Assembly: GCA_023014335.1 (NCBI GenBank)
Contig: JAECYW010000009.1
Span: 682,001-746,000 of the forward strand
From: Galerina marginata
Lineage: Eukaryota > Basidiomycota > Agaricomycetes > Agaricales > Galerinaceae
Direction: 5' to 3'
Length of the DNA stretch: 64,000 nt
Shown: in pieces, positions 22,297 to 34,077 of the stretch
Position numbering within the stretch: position 1 is the first letter of the stretch
How the letters are laid out: every line of letters begins with the position of its first letter
Position numbers and translations under genes: made by a program
Notes under the pieces: model-generated
Database searches by the model: none
What the model saw: only the letters and a program-made list of their open reading frames with translations
Told to the model about the DNA's origin: nothing

Positions 22297-23590
22297 CTAC
22301 ACTCCTGTACTCCGTGGCGCTTATCAAACGACGGTGGGCGAAGAAAGTCTTCGAAGCCCAACCGCTTCTCTGGAATGGATAGGTCCATGACCCTTCTCAG
22401 TAAGAACCTTTCTCAAATCCGTTAGACACATCCACGAATCTTTCGCAAGGTCTGTTGCTTCTGCCTGGAACCCATTTGATGGGGTCTGCCATTGGAGAGC
22501 ATAAACCAATCAGAAGTCGGACGATAGACTCCAGGATGAAGCTGAGTTCCGTTCGCGGCTTCCACTTACGGTCGGGCGAGGAGATTTTAGGTACGACCAC
22601 TTGAGTCAACTGACAGATGATCTGCGTCGATATTACCGTTTTGGAGGGGTAAACAACAGCTTCCATAAAAATTGATAGGCGTCTCTCCACGTACACAGTT
22701 ACTTGGTTTCGTCGAGGAAATCCGTTTCGCCGCTTCGTTCCCTCCTTCACAGTTCGCATGGTACCGAGCTGGTATAAACGTCGAGTCAGCCATAATCAAG
22801 AGAACCAGAAAGGTAAGAAGAAGAACATACCTCAAGATCGCCATTGTCGCGAACATAATGAATCCATCGCTACAACGAACCAGACCCACCAGCAGTCAAA
22901 GGTTGCAGCGGACCTTTGCAGTTAAAATCAGGCGTACATATCTGTGGAGAATGACAACTTTACGAAAAAAAAATTTTTTCAGGAAGGTAGATGGGATTTA
23001 ACCTGAAGTTGACTCCTAAGAGAACCATGCCGTTCCGCATGCCGCGTCTACCATCGACTTTCCATTTGTCGTAGTCCTTGTGGGGGATGCTATAAGCTTC
23101 GTAGACAATTACGGCCCATGAAAATCGACTCGATGTCTGCTAAGAAACTTGAACAAAGTTATTGAAAGGGAGGCTGATGATGCACTTAACACGGGAACAA
23201 TGGTACTGAATTCCTTCATCAGCAGACGTGACTACAGAAAACGTTGCGTAAGAGTGCAGAGGGGAACCTCATACATCAAAAGAAAAGAAAAACAGTACCA
23301 GAGCCGACGATTAGGCTAATCGGTTCGTCATTCCGCCTACAGTGCACCGCCTCTTCTTGGTCGAACCCAATGATCCATAGCTATCTTTAAAGCTTTCCTG
23401 TTATGGAACGGTTGAATTGGGTACCAAATTCACAAGAGACGCGTACCGTTCCTTCAACTTTGTGAAGTACAGGAACAACTTGAAAGGTTACCCAGATTGG
23501 CGCAGTGTCGGTTGCTGGGAGCTGGCAAAAAAAATTGTGTGACGTCACAGCCTGATCAACCCTCTCATCCACCATCAGCGGCCTCTTCAT
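22293..23590 (-). CDS. Unrecognised multi-exon gene, model incomplete
   Basis: Several minus-strand segments join in phase and read like protein. The first runs from ATG 23590 to a GTACGC donor near 23449. Further exons contain [16 protein letters not shown] (about 23330-23400), [13 protein letters not shown] (about 23200-23240), [21 protein letters not shown] (about 23000-23140) and [13 protein letters not shown] (about 22835-22875). The 3' part below 22.8 kb cannot be settled; a last exon with [15 protein letters not shown] would stop at 22293-22295 and so overlap the ACR3 stop on the other strand. No family was recognised. It may be an intact unknown gene or one in decay. Confidence 0.4.
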
Positions 23591-23631
23591 CGCTCATCCT
23601 TCGCGAGTCGTGCATTGTCATTGTATTGACA

Positions 23632-25560
23632 CCGCGGGTCCAATTTCCCCCCGCTGAATTGTAAACATCAGTTGGGGGGGAGGGGTGCGGTTGTTGAAGT
23701 TTAACAAGATGAACGACATCAGGAATGGTCGTCGTTCATAGTACTAGAGCTGGGCTTACTGGCCGTGCAGGATTTTTTCTACAGTTTGACACTGTTGAAT
23801 ATATGCTCTGAGCTACTTTTGGATTGTTGCTGCCTTCACTCTTGCTGCTTTCGCCGTCGGCCCCCCCTTCGAAATCTTCTGGCTCCCTCTCGTCTTGTCC
23901 AAGGATGACGAGAGATCTGGTGCATATCTTGACCTTGCCTTTCTCATGTGTTAACTTCCCTTTGCCCGGAAACATCGCGAGTGCTAGTCTGAAACTAAAA
24001 ATATGTCTGAAGTTTTCAAAAAGCCGTGTGTCGGATCCATCATGAAAATATCTTCCCTTGTACGTCTTGCCACCAGGCGGAATTAGGACAGATCGGAGCT
24101 TGCGGGGACACCTTCACATCTGGCTCCCAGATCTCATACCATTGTTTCTCTATTGCTCTCCTTGGTTTCCTAACAGTCTGTTTGAATGTTTTGTCGCCCC
24201 AAAGAGAGGATTTGGGAATGAAATTGTCTGCCGCTTTTAGCTTCTTCAATGGTGCATAGAAAAATTTCGTCTCGTTTTCTGGCTAGATCGAAATCTGGAC
24301 TGATTGACCATCCCAGGGACCCAGGAAGCGTCTCAGATTTTGGGGATAACGAAGGCTATGCCATACCTTTCTTCAGCGTCCCTAGGAAGGCTCAAGAAGC
24401 AACTTAGGGTAAGCCAAAAGATGACGGGTTCAGAAAACCATACAATCAATTATTTGTCACCGTGCTATATCTTCTGCTAACCGCTTTCAGACTCATCTTG
24501 TCTTAGGTCCAACGATGCGCAAGTCAACTGACCTGGATAGAAACAAGAATTCTGCCCAGCCCCTTCGCCACTATCTCGAACCACCTTCGTATCTCATCCA
24601 CAAGGCTAAAAAGCGGTCCAGTCGGCCGTGATAGCGACTTCTCGCGACTGCTTATCGTGCGCGTACCATGCGGCGCAGGCAAATATACTGTGCACCTACC
24701 ACATAACTGTCCAGTTACCCTGCATAGCAGGTGGACGGTAATTTCTCGTGCTTCCAAACCTCCACGGATATTTTTGGAGGTAAGTTTAGCATTCGTAATT
24801 GAGGGCTTTAACTCGACATAAGACAAAATAGGGACCTCGGCATTGCAAGGCATGACAATAATAAGAACACCTTGGCCGATTCTCCGAGTCAACATTCTTA
24901 CCTGTGGTAGCGAGAAAATGTGAAAATTTCCTAGTGGTTCAATGGTCGTACGTCGTTGTTCTACGTATATGGAAACTCACAGAAGCTCTGACATCTGACA
25001 GACAGAAGAACTGATGAATGAATGAGCCCGCAGACGTTTCCTCCGTATGCTCGCTTTCCCAAAGCAGAGACTGCAGGTGCACGAGACGGACAGTGTATTT
25101 TCCGCTCATTCTTCTCCCGGGATAGCGGTGCGATTAGAAACGTTTATGCGGGATGTGAGAACAGGTAAGCTACCGAGTGAATGGCAAGGCGGACGCTGCC
25201 ATGAGAGGAGTATTATAGAAGTGGAAGCCGACCTGCTCATGAAGCTTGTGAAAAGGAATGGAGGTAAATTAAAAACGAGAACTGAGTGCATAGCTGAACT
25301 TCAAATAATAATAGCGCACCTGCCTTGAACATCTCTTAGGGTGTGTTCAAACTTGGGGTTACCCCGTTGGGTAACATTTTCAAAATCTCAGGTGGTGAGT
25401 ATTTCCGTATGCCGCCTTGCGTCTCAGTAAGGTTCGGCGTATAATTTTCCTGCAGTGTTACAACGTACTTCCCGAATTGCCGTACTTCTGAAAACGATCA
25501 TTTTAGAATGCTACTGTAGCTATTCTAATTTACCTTATTTCATCGGTAACTTGCCACTAT
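23632..25560. repeat. Duplicated upstream block, copy 1
   Basis: This segment matches 30926-32260 in the same order and orientation, starting at a shared stretch around TCCAATTTCCCCCC and including shared blocks near 24000-24140, 24290-24360, 24540-24680 and 24900-25140. Together with the DUF4436 gene that follows, it forms a tandemly duplicated unit. On the minus strand both copies encode a related short stretch (here LVDEIRRWFEIVAKGLGRI, about 24545-24610), but the surrounding frames do not agree. A decayed minus-strand gene is likely. Confidence 0.55.
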
Positions 25561-25615
25561 TGACTACTTAAGACAATCGTACAGGGCTCCAGAGCATTCC
25601 AGTTTAGTCCTTTCG

Positions 25616-27201
25616 ATGAAGGTCTCATTTTTGACTCGGGCGTCCTCATTGTCAAGCCAGTCCAAAGGCCCCATTATATGCCAAAGACGGGTTCCGCGAG
25701 ATTTCCTAAAGTTCTTCGTGTGCTGGATAGCACTGGTCGGAACATGCCTTATTGCATTCTTGACCTCGGCTTTGCATATGGCAGTCAAGCCTCTGCAATT
25801 CCAGGCGCCCGTTCCTAGCAACAATGAATTTTTTAAACCAGAGGTGAGATTGCCGATTTCACGGCGGTTAATTGTTCACAATCTCTTACGATGGACATCT
25901 ACGTACCGGTGTAAGTAGTGCTCTACGCCGGAACCTGTGCAAATTTACACTTTTAATTCAAGAATGCTTTTGGATATGAGCAGCCCATCTTGGAATAATG
26001 GGCCCCAAGATCAGCCGGTCTTTCGATTGGATAGTACGGAAGTTTGTTTAGGAATTTCCCCTACCTACTCCTCCTTTAGAACCGTGACAAAGTTGCTCAC
26101 CTCCAGAGATTACCTCCGCGTCCAGTCATTCCTCGGTCAGGCAAACTTTCAGAGCTACCCATTTGACGTGTATGTGCTCAAATAACAATAAAAAATCTGT
26201 AATTGACCTCTGTATCAGGTACCTCGCTCCCTTTTTGTTTTATACACAGAATATAGAATCAAAGGCTATTACAGCATTAAGCGTCTCCAATTCCTTTGGT
26301 ATTGCAGTGTAAGCATATCCTTCCGAAAAGTCAGTTGTAGAAACTCGAACCATTAAGCAGAAATTTCGAAATTTCCCTCCTGGAGTCCATTGTCAACTAT
26401 AATGGATTTAAAGACAGCCTCGAGTTCACCCTGAGGCTTGAGAGATCAGTCGGAACAAAGGTCTTCGTTATATTGGTCGGGGTTACAAATTGTAAGTCCT
26501 AAATTTTCTTCTTAAGGCCTGCCCCGTTGACCAACGAGAGCCTCTACCTATATAGGGCTTACCGCCATCGCATTCTTAACAATTTGCGCAGCGACCATTA
26601 TATATAGACCCCATAAAATATTCTCAGAGATGTTTGTCGTCCCAGTTGGCGCATTATTTGCCTTCTCGTCTATCAGAGCAAATTTTCCAGGAGCTCCAGC
26701 CGGTTTCGGTAAGTTAGTTTGGATATTTCTGAGAAAAGAACATGGTTAAGAATGCTTTCAGGTGCAACTATAGGTACTTACCCATGCATCCAGATTTATA
26801 GCCTCCTAACGTGAAGATTTGCAGATATGTACACGATCCTCCCTGTCCTTGTCATCATGTCGCTCTGTGTGAGTGATTTTCAATTGAATGATGCTGAAAG
26901 TTAACAGTATTTATTTTCTGCAGAGCTTCTCCTTGCTCCTTGTTATTTTGTATCGAAGAATACAGGAGCATAACACCGGAGGTGATGAAGAGAGTAAGTG
27001 TGTCCATACGATTTATTCCCAAATCTAACTGCGACTCTTACAGATTGGAAAACTGATGACACTTCGAATTATCGGCCTCAATCCGAGCCTCAACAACCTT
27101 CTGCCGACCATGCATGTGCGGGCGAGCGAACTATCGATCCCAGAAGCAATTTTGTACAAAATGCGCTCCCAAACTATCGTCGCTCTGACGAGGATCAGTA
27201 G
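25616..27201 (+). pseudogene. DUF4436-family membrane protein, copy A, with internal deletion
   Basis: This copy has the same ten-exon layout as copy B. Exons: 25616-25843, an exon-2 remnant 25855-25910, then 25963-26169, 26219-26308, 26361-26491, 26556-26708, 26762-26773, 26825-26868, 26924-26993 and 27044-27201. Exons 1 and 3-10 keep their phases. Relative to copy B, 109 nt are missing between the intron-1 donor and the 3' part of exon 2, taking away the intron-1 acceptor and two thirds of exon 2. Reading through gives a stop at 25918. The later exons still encode SYPFDVYLAP, RSVGTKVFVILVGVTNW and the membrane core FLTICAATIIYRP...VVPVGALFAF. It is probably a recent pseudogene, although alternative splicing around exon 2 cannot be excluded. 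Confidence 0.75.
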
Positions 27202-27740
27202 AATTTTAGCATAAGAGATTACTGGTAATTTTGATCCATGGAGGCTATCTTGGTTTACCAAGCGCTGTGGCTACTACTAACGTATAATTACTGAAATAGT
27301 CCGTGAGTAGAATAAAATAAATAAGCAAGAAACGCAATATTGAGTAGCGAAAAAAGTCCTGAGAGTGAAACTGTCCATACTTCGTACCCACATTATTATA
27401 ATCTAGAGTGCTTGAAGTAACTACTGAGTGAATTGTCTGATATAAGTAGGATGCAGTGGAGTAGCAAACTTGGAGAAGGTGCGAGTAATTGAAGCCTGAT
27501 TTAATTTTGAGGAAAATCATAACATGGAAGCATACCTAATTTAAACAACAAACCTCTGCTATAACCCTAGATGTGGAGAACCATGAAGGCTGTAAGAAGA
27601 GAATGGCGGCAGTGGATGAACGGGCTCAGCATACCTTTGGACACTACGCGGGTCGCTTAGGAATTAGTGTTGTCACATTGGTTGCAGTTTATAGGGCCAG
27701 TCGTGACGGACATTTCGCGTAATGAATCGAAGGTTGTAAC
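27202..27740. repeat. Duplicated 3' flank of the unknown single-exon gene, copy 1
   Basis: No gene. About 27290-27520 matches 37315-37490 (shared blocks such as CTGTCCATACTTCGTA-like and GAGTGAATTGTCTGATA-like sequence). The duplicated segment therefore extends past the end of the unknown gene. Confidence 0.55.
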
Positions 27741-28295
27741 CTAAGCAGTCTGGTAAATTTGAGTGGAATTGGCGACCACCGACTCCGGGACGATTGAGAT
27801 TACTTGCTCTCTATCTCCTGAGCCCGCAGTCTCCAGAAAGACAAACCCGTCCTTTAATGCATCCATTTCCGGGAAGTAGCAAACCCCGAGCACGTCGACC
27901 CCATATAAATCCGTAATTTTCTTGAACGTGTTAAAAAACTCTTTGGAAGGAGGAGGTGGGAGAGTGGCGCGGTCAATGACAGTGGTGATTCTGTATTCCA
28001 CCACTTCCCCAGTGCGCAACCAGCAATCCGCAACAATACCGTCTGAAGTATCTTTCGATGGCTGAGTGCTTTCTCGGTTGGTGACCATGCGCTCGCCTTC
28101 CTGAAGTAGGTAGTGGCGGTGAATAAGACAAGCAGCGTATTTTCCGGCGTTCTGTTCCTGCAGGAAGAGCGGGGCGAGCTGGGAGAAGAGTTTATCGCGA
28201 GTGATGTGAGAGGCGGTAAGCTGCTGGTTGAATAGCGCGTCTGCTGCAGCCACGAGAGGAAGGTTGTTGTACTGGGAAAAGTCGAGTTTATTCAT
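27741..28295 (-). CDS. Unknown single-exon gene, copy 1, truncated by a stop
   Basis: A 184-aa ORF whose product is about 80% identical by eye to the 214-aa product at 37557-38201. It is hydrophilic, with no signal peptide or membrane helix. Shared motifs include the N-terminus with FSQYNxLPLVxAADAL, the central CLIHRHYLLQEGERMV, and a later DRATLPPPPSKEFF. The family was not recognised. Where the paralogue has Trp187 (TGG), this copy has TAG, and the downstream frame stays open and similar for at least 20 codons. The C-terminal 28 residues are thus lost by one nonsense change. It may still yield a shortened protein. Confidence 0.65.
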   Translation of the reverse strand: MNKLDFSQYNNLPLVAAADALFNQQLTASHITRDKLFSQLAPLFLQEQNAGKYAACLIHRHYLLQEGERMVTNRESTQPSKDTSDGIVADCWLRTGEVVEYRITTVIDRATLPPPPSKEFFNTFKKITDLYGVDVLGVCYFPEMDALKDGFVFLETAGSGDREQVISIVPESVVANSTQIYQTA

Positions 28296-30925
28296 GAGGT
28301 AGAGAAAGAGGTAGATGATGGTTTTTGCCGTTCGAATGGGCCCTTTAAATATCAGAGAACCACCTCTGATACGTCATCACAGAAAGACAAAACCTGTGCG
28401 TCGAGAATGGTCCGAAGTGTCAATCCATTCTGAAGCTTTGAGTATGGATCCGAGATCCCCGCCGCTCCAAGACAGCACCTGGAGCAATCCAAACTATCTA
28501 GTAAGAGGCATGTGTTCTAGAATTATAGTAGCTTTAAGTGATTTCAAATATACATTTGGCGGCTAATATCCAGCATTCGAAATTTTCAATTAAACTGGCT
28601 TTTTGTACCAGCGCCTAGAGAACTCCTTTAGCGCTTTCCGCTATTCTCGGCAACCGGGCACAGCAAATCGCAATCAGTTCGAGTCAAATGCGCACACAAT
28701 ACCGCAGCTGCTTCCGTATCATCCAGGTCGCTTCTTAAATATAACGCTGAAAACAACTTCGAATTTTACTTCGGCAAAGACTTTAAATCGTAGGACGGTT
28801 GTAGGGTTGTTGGTTCCTGCTGATAACCTATTGAGATGTGGAGAATTTCCCAACCTCTTTAGCACAACCACATCGCCGTCCTCGTCTTCTCCGGGGCCTC
28901 TCATCCGAATCAACTCATTCATTATTCAAGTTATTGAACGCGTTGGAGATCAATCCGGTGCCTCGTGGAGAAGACTAGATCGCTTAGTAAGACGAGCGCT
29001 TAATTAGTAATCGACTAGGTAATTAATTAGCACGCTACTCCATAGCTCTGGAATCTTGGATATAACTACTCAGCATTTATATAAAGGCTCTATAGGAAGA
29101 TCATCTTGTTGTTCTACTTTAATCTCCTCAAATAAATATCACAGTATGCGACTCCAAAAACCATTATCCCGGGGAAATGTAATAGGCAGCTTTCGAGGTT
29201 CGCTCAGCGCCATGCTCCCCAAACTGCTTGATGTCGAACTTAAATCGGTGTTCAGCCACCGCCGTTTCAGACGTCGCGAAAAGATCGAAGTGTCACCAGG
29301 TTTTTCCGCCATGATTCCCCGTCAACTTCGTTCGTAACCCATGCATGCTGTGCATAAAGCTCTATCTACGTGTACATATCCGTGATCACGACCTTCGGAC
29401 GGCAGTTTCTGGTTAATTATTCAAGCACAAATGACGGTGTGGAGCCCTGAACCCATCTTCTGCATTCCGTGGGCACTTCATTGATGGATCTGTCCACCTT
29501 GGGGAGGTTTCTCCTGATTGCCCACGATGGAATGCTTCCTTCGCGTGCACTGTTTCCTCCGGCGCGACGCCTTCAAACTTCGCCCCATACGCGTACTTTT
29601 CAAAAACCCCGCAGCGTCAATCGTTCAACCTGTCCTTCTGCGCTATTACACGAACTCTCCAGGGTGAAACTTCAGTACTTCAGTCTTCAGTCGCCAGTCA
29701 AAATTTCATCAAGGCTCTCTCTTTGGGAAGCTGTGCCTCGACTGGTCGCCGCTAAGTGTATCTCCCGCAACCGGTCGGGCCGGGAGCCACAACCAATCGC
29801 ATTGCGTTCCGAAAGCGGAATCAACATTGATCTTGACCTTCAACGTTTCAAATTTCAACCACTACCACAAACTCCGTCTTGCTCCTCCCGGTCCTCTATT
29901 ATTTTTGTTACTACATAATACATACTTTTTAACTAATACTACATCTTTTAATCAGGTTTCACGATGGGAATGGACGCCCAACGATGTGCTGCCACGTCGT
30001 GAGCCCCCCCACCAATCTGAGGGCTGTGGGCCACTTCCCTTACCTACACCCTACTGCCCCTGCTCATACATAGATCCCCAGATCCATCCACCCCAGCAAT
30101 CTTTCCAAACAAGTCGCAGCAGTACTCGCGTGCAAGACGAAGACGATTCGCGGCACCAATGCCAGCAATACTCGAGCTGGTGTCGCTGGGATGTGGGGGA
30201 CACGGAGGAGCAGCGGCAGCACAAGAACGTGCTGCTGCAGCTTCCCGTCGTTAAACCCACCGCCTCCCTTCGACGCGAACTCCCGTCGAAGCAGATCGAT
30301 TGCGGCAAGCACTCCGCTACTAGCATGCCTCATCCATCACCGTTTAAGACAACGACGAGCGGGTGGGGCGTGAGGGAGCCGTGGGGGAGGAGCATCCGTT
30401 TACTTCTCGTCGTTGTCTTCGCAGGTGAGGTGGGTGGAAGGCCGAGCTCCGGTCCGCGGTCGCGCCTCACACCCCCGCTGGAAGAGGATACGAAACGAAT
30501 GACATCGTTCGTCTCTGTGCTCCAATCTCCGTTCGGTGAGGCCACGGACGAAGGTGCCGAGAGAAGGGGGGTAACGAGCGGCCTGCGATGACAACGGCGG
30601 CTGGCTCCTCTCGACGTCACGAACGAAACGAAGCTCGGAAGCACCGCGAGAACGAGCACACTCGTCACCGCTACTCGTTTTCAAGCGAGTGTGGCGTTGC
30701 CCCTCTTCTACTGACCGCCTCTCCATTGCTGCTCCCTTGTATCTAGCAATGACCGTGTACTGTCTACTTTATCGTAGAAGGTAGTATATTGATAATCTAT
30801 ATTTATTACACCAAGAATTACTGAATCGGAAAGTTATAGATATTTGCGTTTCTTGGTTATGTCCTCTTCGGTGATCCGCGATCATTCTCACTGCAGCGAG
30901 TTGGGGAGTATCTCTGTGTTGATAT
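28296..30925. other. Intergenic, including a GC-rich low-complexity part
   Basis: A 254-codon plus-strand frame at 29827-30591 and overlapping minus-strand frames at 30330-30726 sit in GC-rich, compositionally biased DNA. Neither shows a domain or codon pattern I trust. A 134-codon frame at 28603-29007 is also unrecognised. No RNA gene or clear repeat was found. Confidence 0.35.
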
Positions 30926-32260
30926 CGCACTTCCAATTTCCCCCCGCTGAATCATATTAATAGACGGCCATATCTATACTATGGTGTGATACTTTGACCT
31001 ATTTTCGCGTTTTTGTTGCTACTCACTTTCGCCAGCGGCACTTCTGTCAAATTCTCCTGGCTCTGTCTTGGCGAAGGATAATTGAAGGGCCGGTGTCATA
31101 TTTCGTCGCATGCGTTCGCTTTCCTTTGGCCGAAGACATCGGAAGTGCTGTTTTGAAGCCAAAAATATGTCTGAACTTCGTAGACCCGTATCTTGCGTCG
31201 ATCAACAGCGGAATTAGGAACGGCCGGCAAACAGCTTGTGGGTACACTTTCAACCCCAGTGGTCGTAGACGGTCGTCTAAATTAGTTTCAAGTACATAGT
31301 ACACCATTGCTTCGCTGTCGCGCCTTGGTTTTTCTGACAGTTCGTCAGAAGGTTTCTAGAAAGAATTCAGTGAATCAGGAATAAAACAAACTTTTTCACG
31401 CTTTCGCCGATTCCAGCTTCTGCAATGCGTATAGAAAGCTCCCGTTTCTTGGCTAGATAGAAGGACTGCTTGACTATCCGTGTAATTGTCTCAACTTGAG
31501 GATAACGAAGGTCATGTCAACTGACCTTTAAGAACGCGCTGCTGAAACCGCACCATCAGTTGATTAGATTAGATTACAGAGATCAGCGGATCAATCGCTC
31601 CTTGCTCCTGTCCATCGTGTTGTCCCCATCAGATCTGCCGTCTCCACCGCTCCGCCACCACCTCAAATCGCCTTTGAATCTCATCCACGAGACGCCAAAG
31701 TAGGCCCAGTATGCCTGAATGCAACTTCTCGCAGCTGACCGTGCGGCACCGGAAACTACCGTGAATCTACCAAAAAAAATCCAGTTACCTTACGGCAAGT
31801 GCACAGTACACAGACTATTCTGGGGACTGAGTAGGGAGGTAGGTTCAGTATCGGTAATTGGTGTCTTTGATTTGACAGGGGGCTCAAAACAGGGACCTAG
31901 GTATAATTCCAAGATACGACAACAATAAGGATAACTGGGTCGATGCCACGACTGACAAAGAGTAGGTTGCAGTGTTAGAGACTCGGAGAAGTTATGAAAA
32001 TTTCCTAGTATCCTAGCAGTTGCTCATTTTAGTTCTACGTATGTGAAAAGTCACTGAATCTCTGTCGTTCTACAGACACAAGACTGAGGAACAAAATGAG
32101 CCCGCAGAGGTTGAAATATTTTGTTCCGTATGCTTGCTTGCCTAAAGCAGATACTGTTGGTACGAAAGACAGGTAGCCTATTTTCCACTCATTCTTCCTG
32201 CCGGAATGGCTATGCGAATAGAGACATTTTATATAGGGTGTGCAGCGCCACAACTTTCTG
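30926..32260. repeat. Duplicated upstream block, copy 2
   Basis: The counterpart of 23632-25560, directly upstream of DUF4436 copy B. It is shorter and has many substitutions and indels. The minus strand retains LVDEIQRRFEVVAERWRRQI followed by a stop (about 31610-31690), the match to the related stretch in copy 1. Confidence 0.55.
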
Positions 32261-32329
32261 GACCATCCTTACTTTGAAGATGATAGGCTACTTAAAGCAA
32301 TGGCACAGGGAGTCTCTTTCAGACCTTCG

Positions 32330-34077
32330 ATGAATACCCCATTTTTCACTCTGGCGTCCTCACTAGCAAGAAAGCCCAAAGACTCCACTATATGCCAACG
32401 ATGGATTCCGCAAGATTTCATAAAGTTCCTCGTGTGCTGGATAGCACTGGTCGCAACATCCCTTGTTGCATTCTTGACCTCCGCTTCCCATATGACAGTC
32501 AAGCCTCTAAAATTCCAGGCACCCGATGCTAGCTACGATGATTTTTTTAACCCAGAGGTGAGATTACCAATATTCCAAAAAATTCATCGTTAACGACTGT
32601 TTATCCAGATAACTCTTATAGCGGAAGCAGTTTCTGTCGACGCAATATCAAGGACCTTAGTCATGAACTGGTATCCCAATTTCACGGCAGTTAATTGTTC
32701 ACAATCTCTTACAATGAATATCTATATACCGGTGTAAGCAGTGCTCTATGCAGGAACTTGTCCATATTTTCACCTTTGATTATAGAATGCTTTTGGACAT
32801 GAGCAGCCCATCTTGGAATAATGGGCTCCAGGATCAGCCAGTCTTTCGACTGAATAGTACGCAAGCTTGTTTAGGAACTTTCACTACCTACTCCTCCTTC
32901 AGAACCGTGACAAAGCTGCTCACCTCGAGAGATTATCTCCGCGTCCAGTCATTCAGCGGTCAAGCAAACTTTCAAAGCTACCCATTTGACGTGTACGTGC
33001 TCCATGACGTGAAATATTTGTAATTGACCTCTCTGTCAGGTACCTCGCTCCCTTCTCGTTTTATACACAGAATATAGAGTCAAAGGCCATCACAGCGCTG
33101 AAAGTTGCCGATTCCTTTGGTATTGCAGTGTAGGCATACCCTTTCAAAGGCCTGTTTTCGAAACTCAAATTATCAAGCAGAAATTTTGAAATTTCACTTC
33201 TGGAGTCCATTGTGAACTACAATGAATTTCAAAACAGCCTCGAGTTCACCCTGAGGCTTGAGAGATCAGTCGGAACAAAGGTCTTCGTTATATTGGTCGG
33301 GGTTACAAATTGTAAGTCCTCAATTTTCTTCTTAAGGCCTGCCCCGTTGACCAATGAGAGCATCTGCCTATATAGGGCTTACTGCCATCGCATTCTTGAC
33401 AATTTGCGCAGCGACGATTATATATAGACCCCATAAAATATTCTCAGAAATGTTTGTCGTCCCAGTTGGCGCATTATTTGCCTTCTCGTCTATCAGAGCA
33501 AATTTTCCAGGAGCTCCAGCCGGTTTCGGTAAGTTAGTTCTGATATTTCTGAGAAAAAAACACGGTTTAGAATGCTTTCAGGTGCAACTATAGGTACTTG
33601 CCCGTGCATCCAGATTTATAGCCTCCTAATGCGAGGATTTGCAGATGTGTACACGATTCTCCCTGTCCTTGTCATCATGTCGCTCTGTGTCAGCGATTTT
33701 TTTTTTGAATGGCGCTGAAATTAACGGTATTTTTTCTTTCTGTAGAGTTTCTCCTTGCTCCTTGTTATTTTGTATCGAAGAATACAGGAGCATAAAGCCG
33801 AAAGCGATGAAGAGAGTAAGTTTATTTGCGTGATTTATTTCGAAGCCTAATCGTGACTCCAACAGACCTGCAGAAAGTTGACAGAACTAATAGGAATTCG
33901 ACAGCTATCGAATTATCGAGCCCAAAAATTCTTCAAATTATCCCACCTCAATCTATACAACCGTCCATTGATATTATGGATGCAGGGGGGTCCACTTTCA
34001 ATCTTACGAGAAGCAGCTCTGTAAAAAATGCCCCCAGTTCATACCACCGACGCTCTTGCGAGGACGAGGACCAGTAG
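32330..34077 (+). CDS. DUF4436-family membrane protein, copy B, intact
   Basis: Ten exons: 32330-32557, 32609-32733, 32786-32992, 33040-33129, 33181-33311, 33376-33528, 33582-33593, 33645-33688, 33746-33815 and 33866-34077. They join in phase to 423 aa. One membrane helix lies near residues 30-50 (FLVCWIALVATSLVAFLTSA). A lumenal or extracellular part with N-glycosylation sequons and SYPFDVYLAP follows. Three more helices come after GVTNWLTAIAFLTICAATIIYRP, with the family core VVPVGALFAFSSIRANFPGAPAGFG and YTILPVLVIMSLCSFSLLLVILY. The tail is cytosolic and variable. The DUF4436 assignment is by remembered motifs; the function of the family is unknown. It is the middle of three local paralogues. 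Exon 7 is only 12 nt. Confidence 0.8.

Noticed and set aside
22397..22759. Possible ubiquitin-conjugating enzyme fragment
   Set aside because: A loose resemblance to an E2 C-terminal helix, but no active-site cysteine motif or other E2 signature could be aligned.
22587..22889. Apparent small secreted protein with hydrophobic N-terminus
   Set aside because: The hydrophobic stretch is a pyrimidine-rich intron read in frame; splicing it out joins coding segments of the unresolved gene.
29827..30591. 254-codon plus-strand frame
   Set aside because: Lies in compositionally biased GC-rich sequence with equally long antisense frames; the protein looks like random low-complexity sequence.
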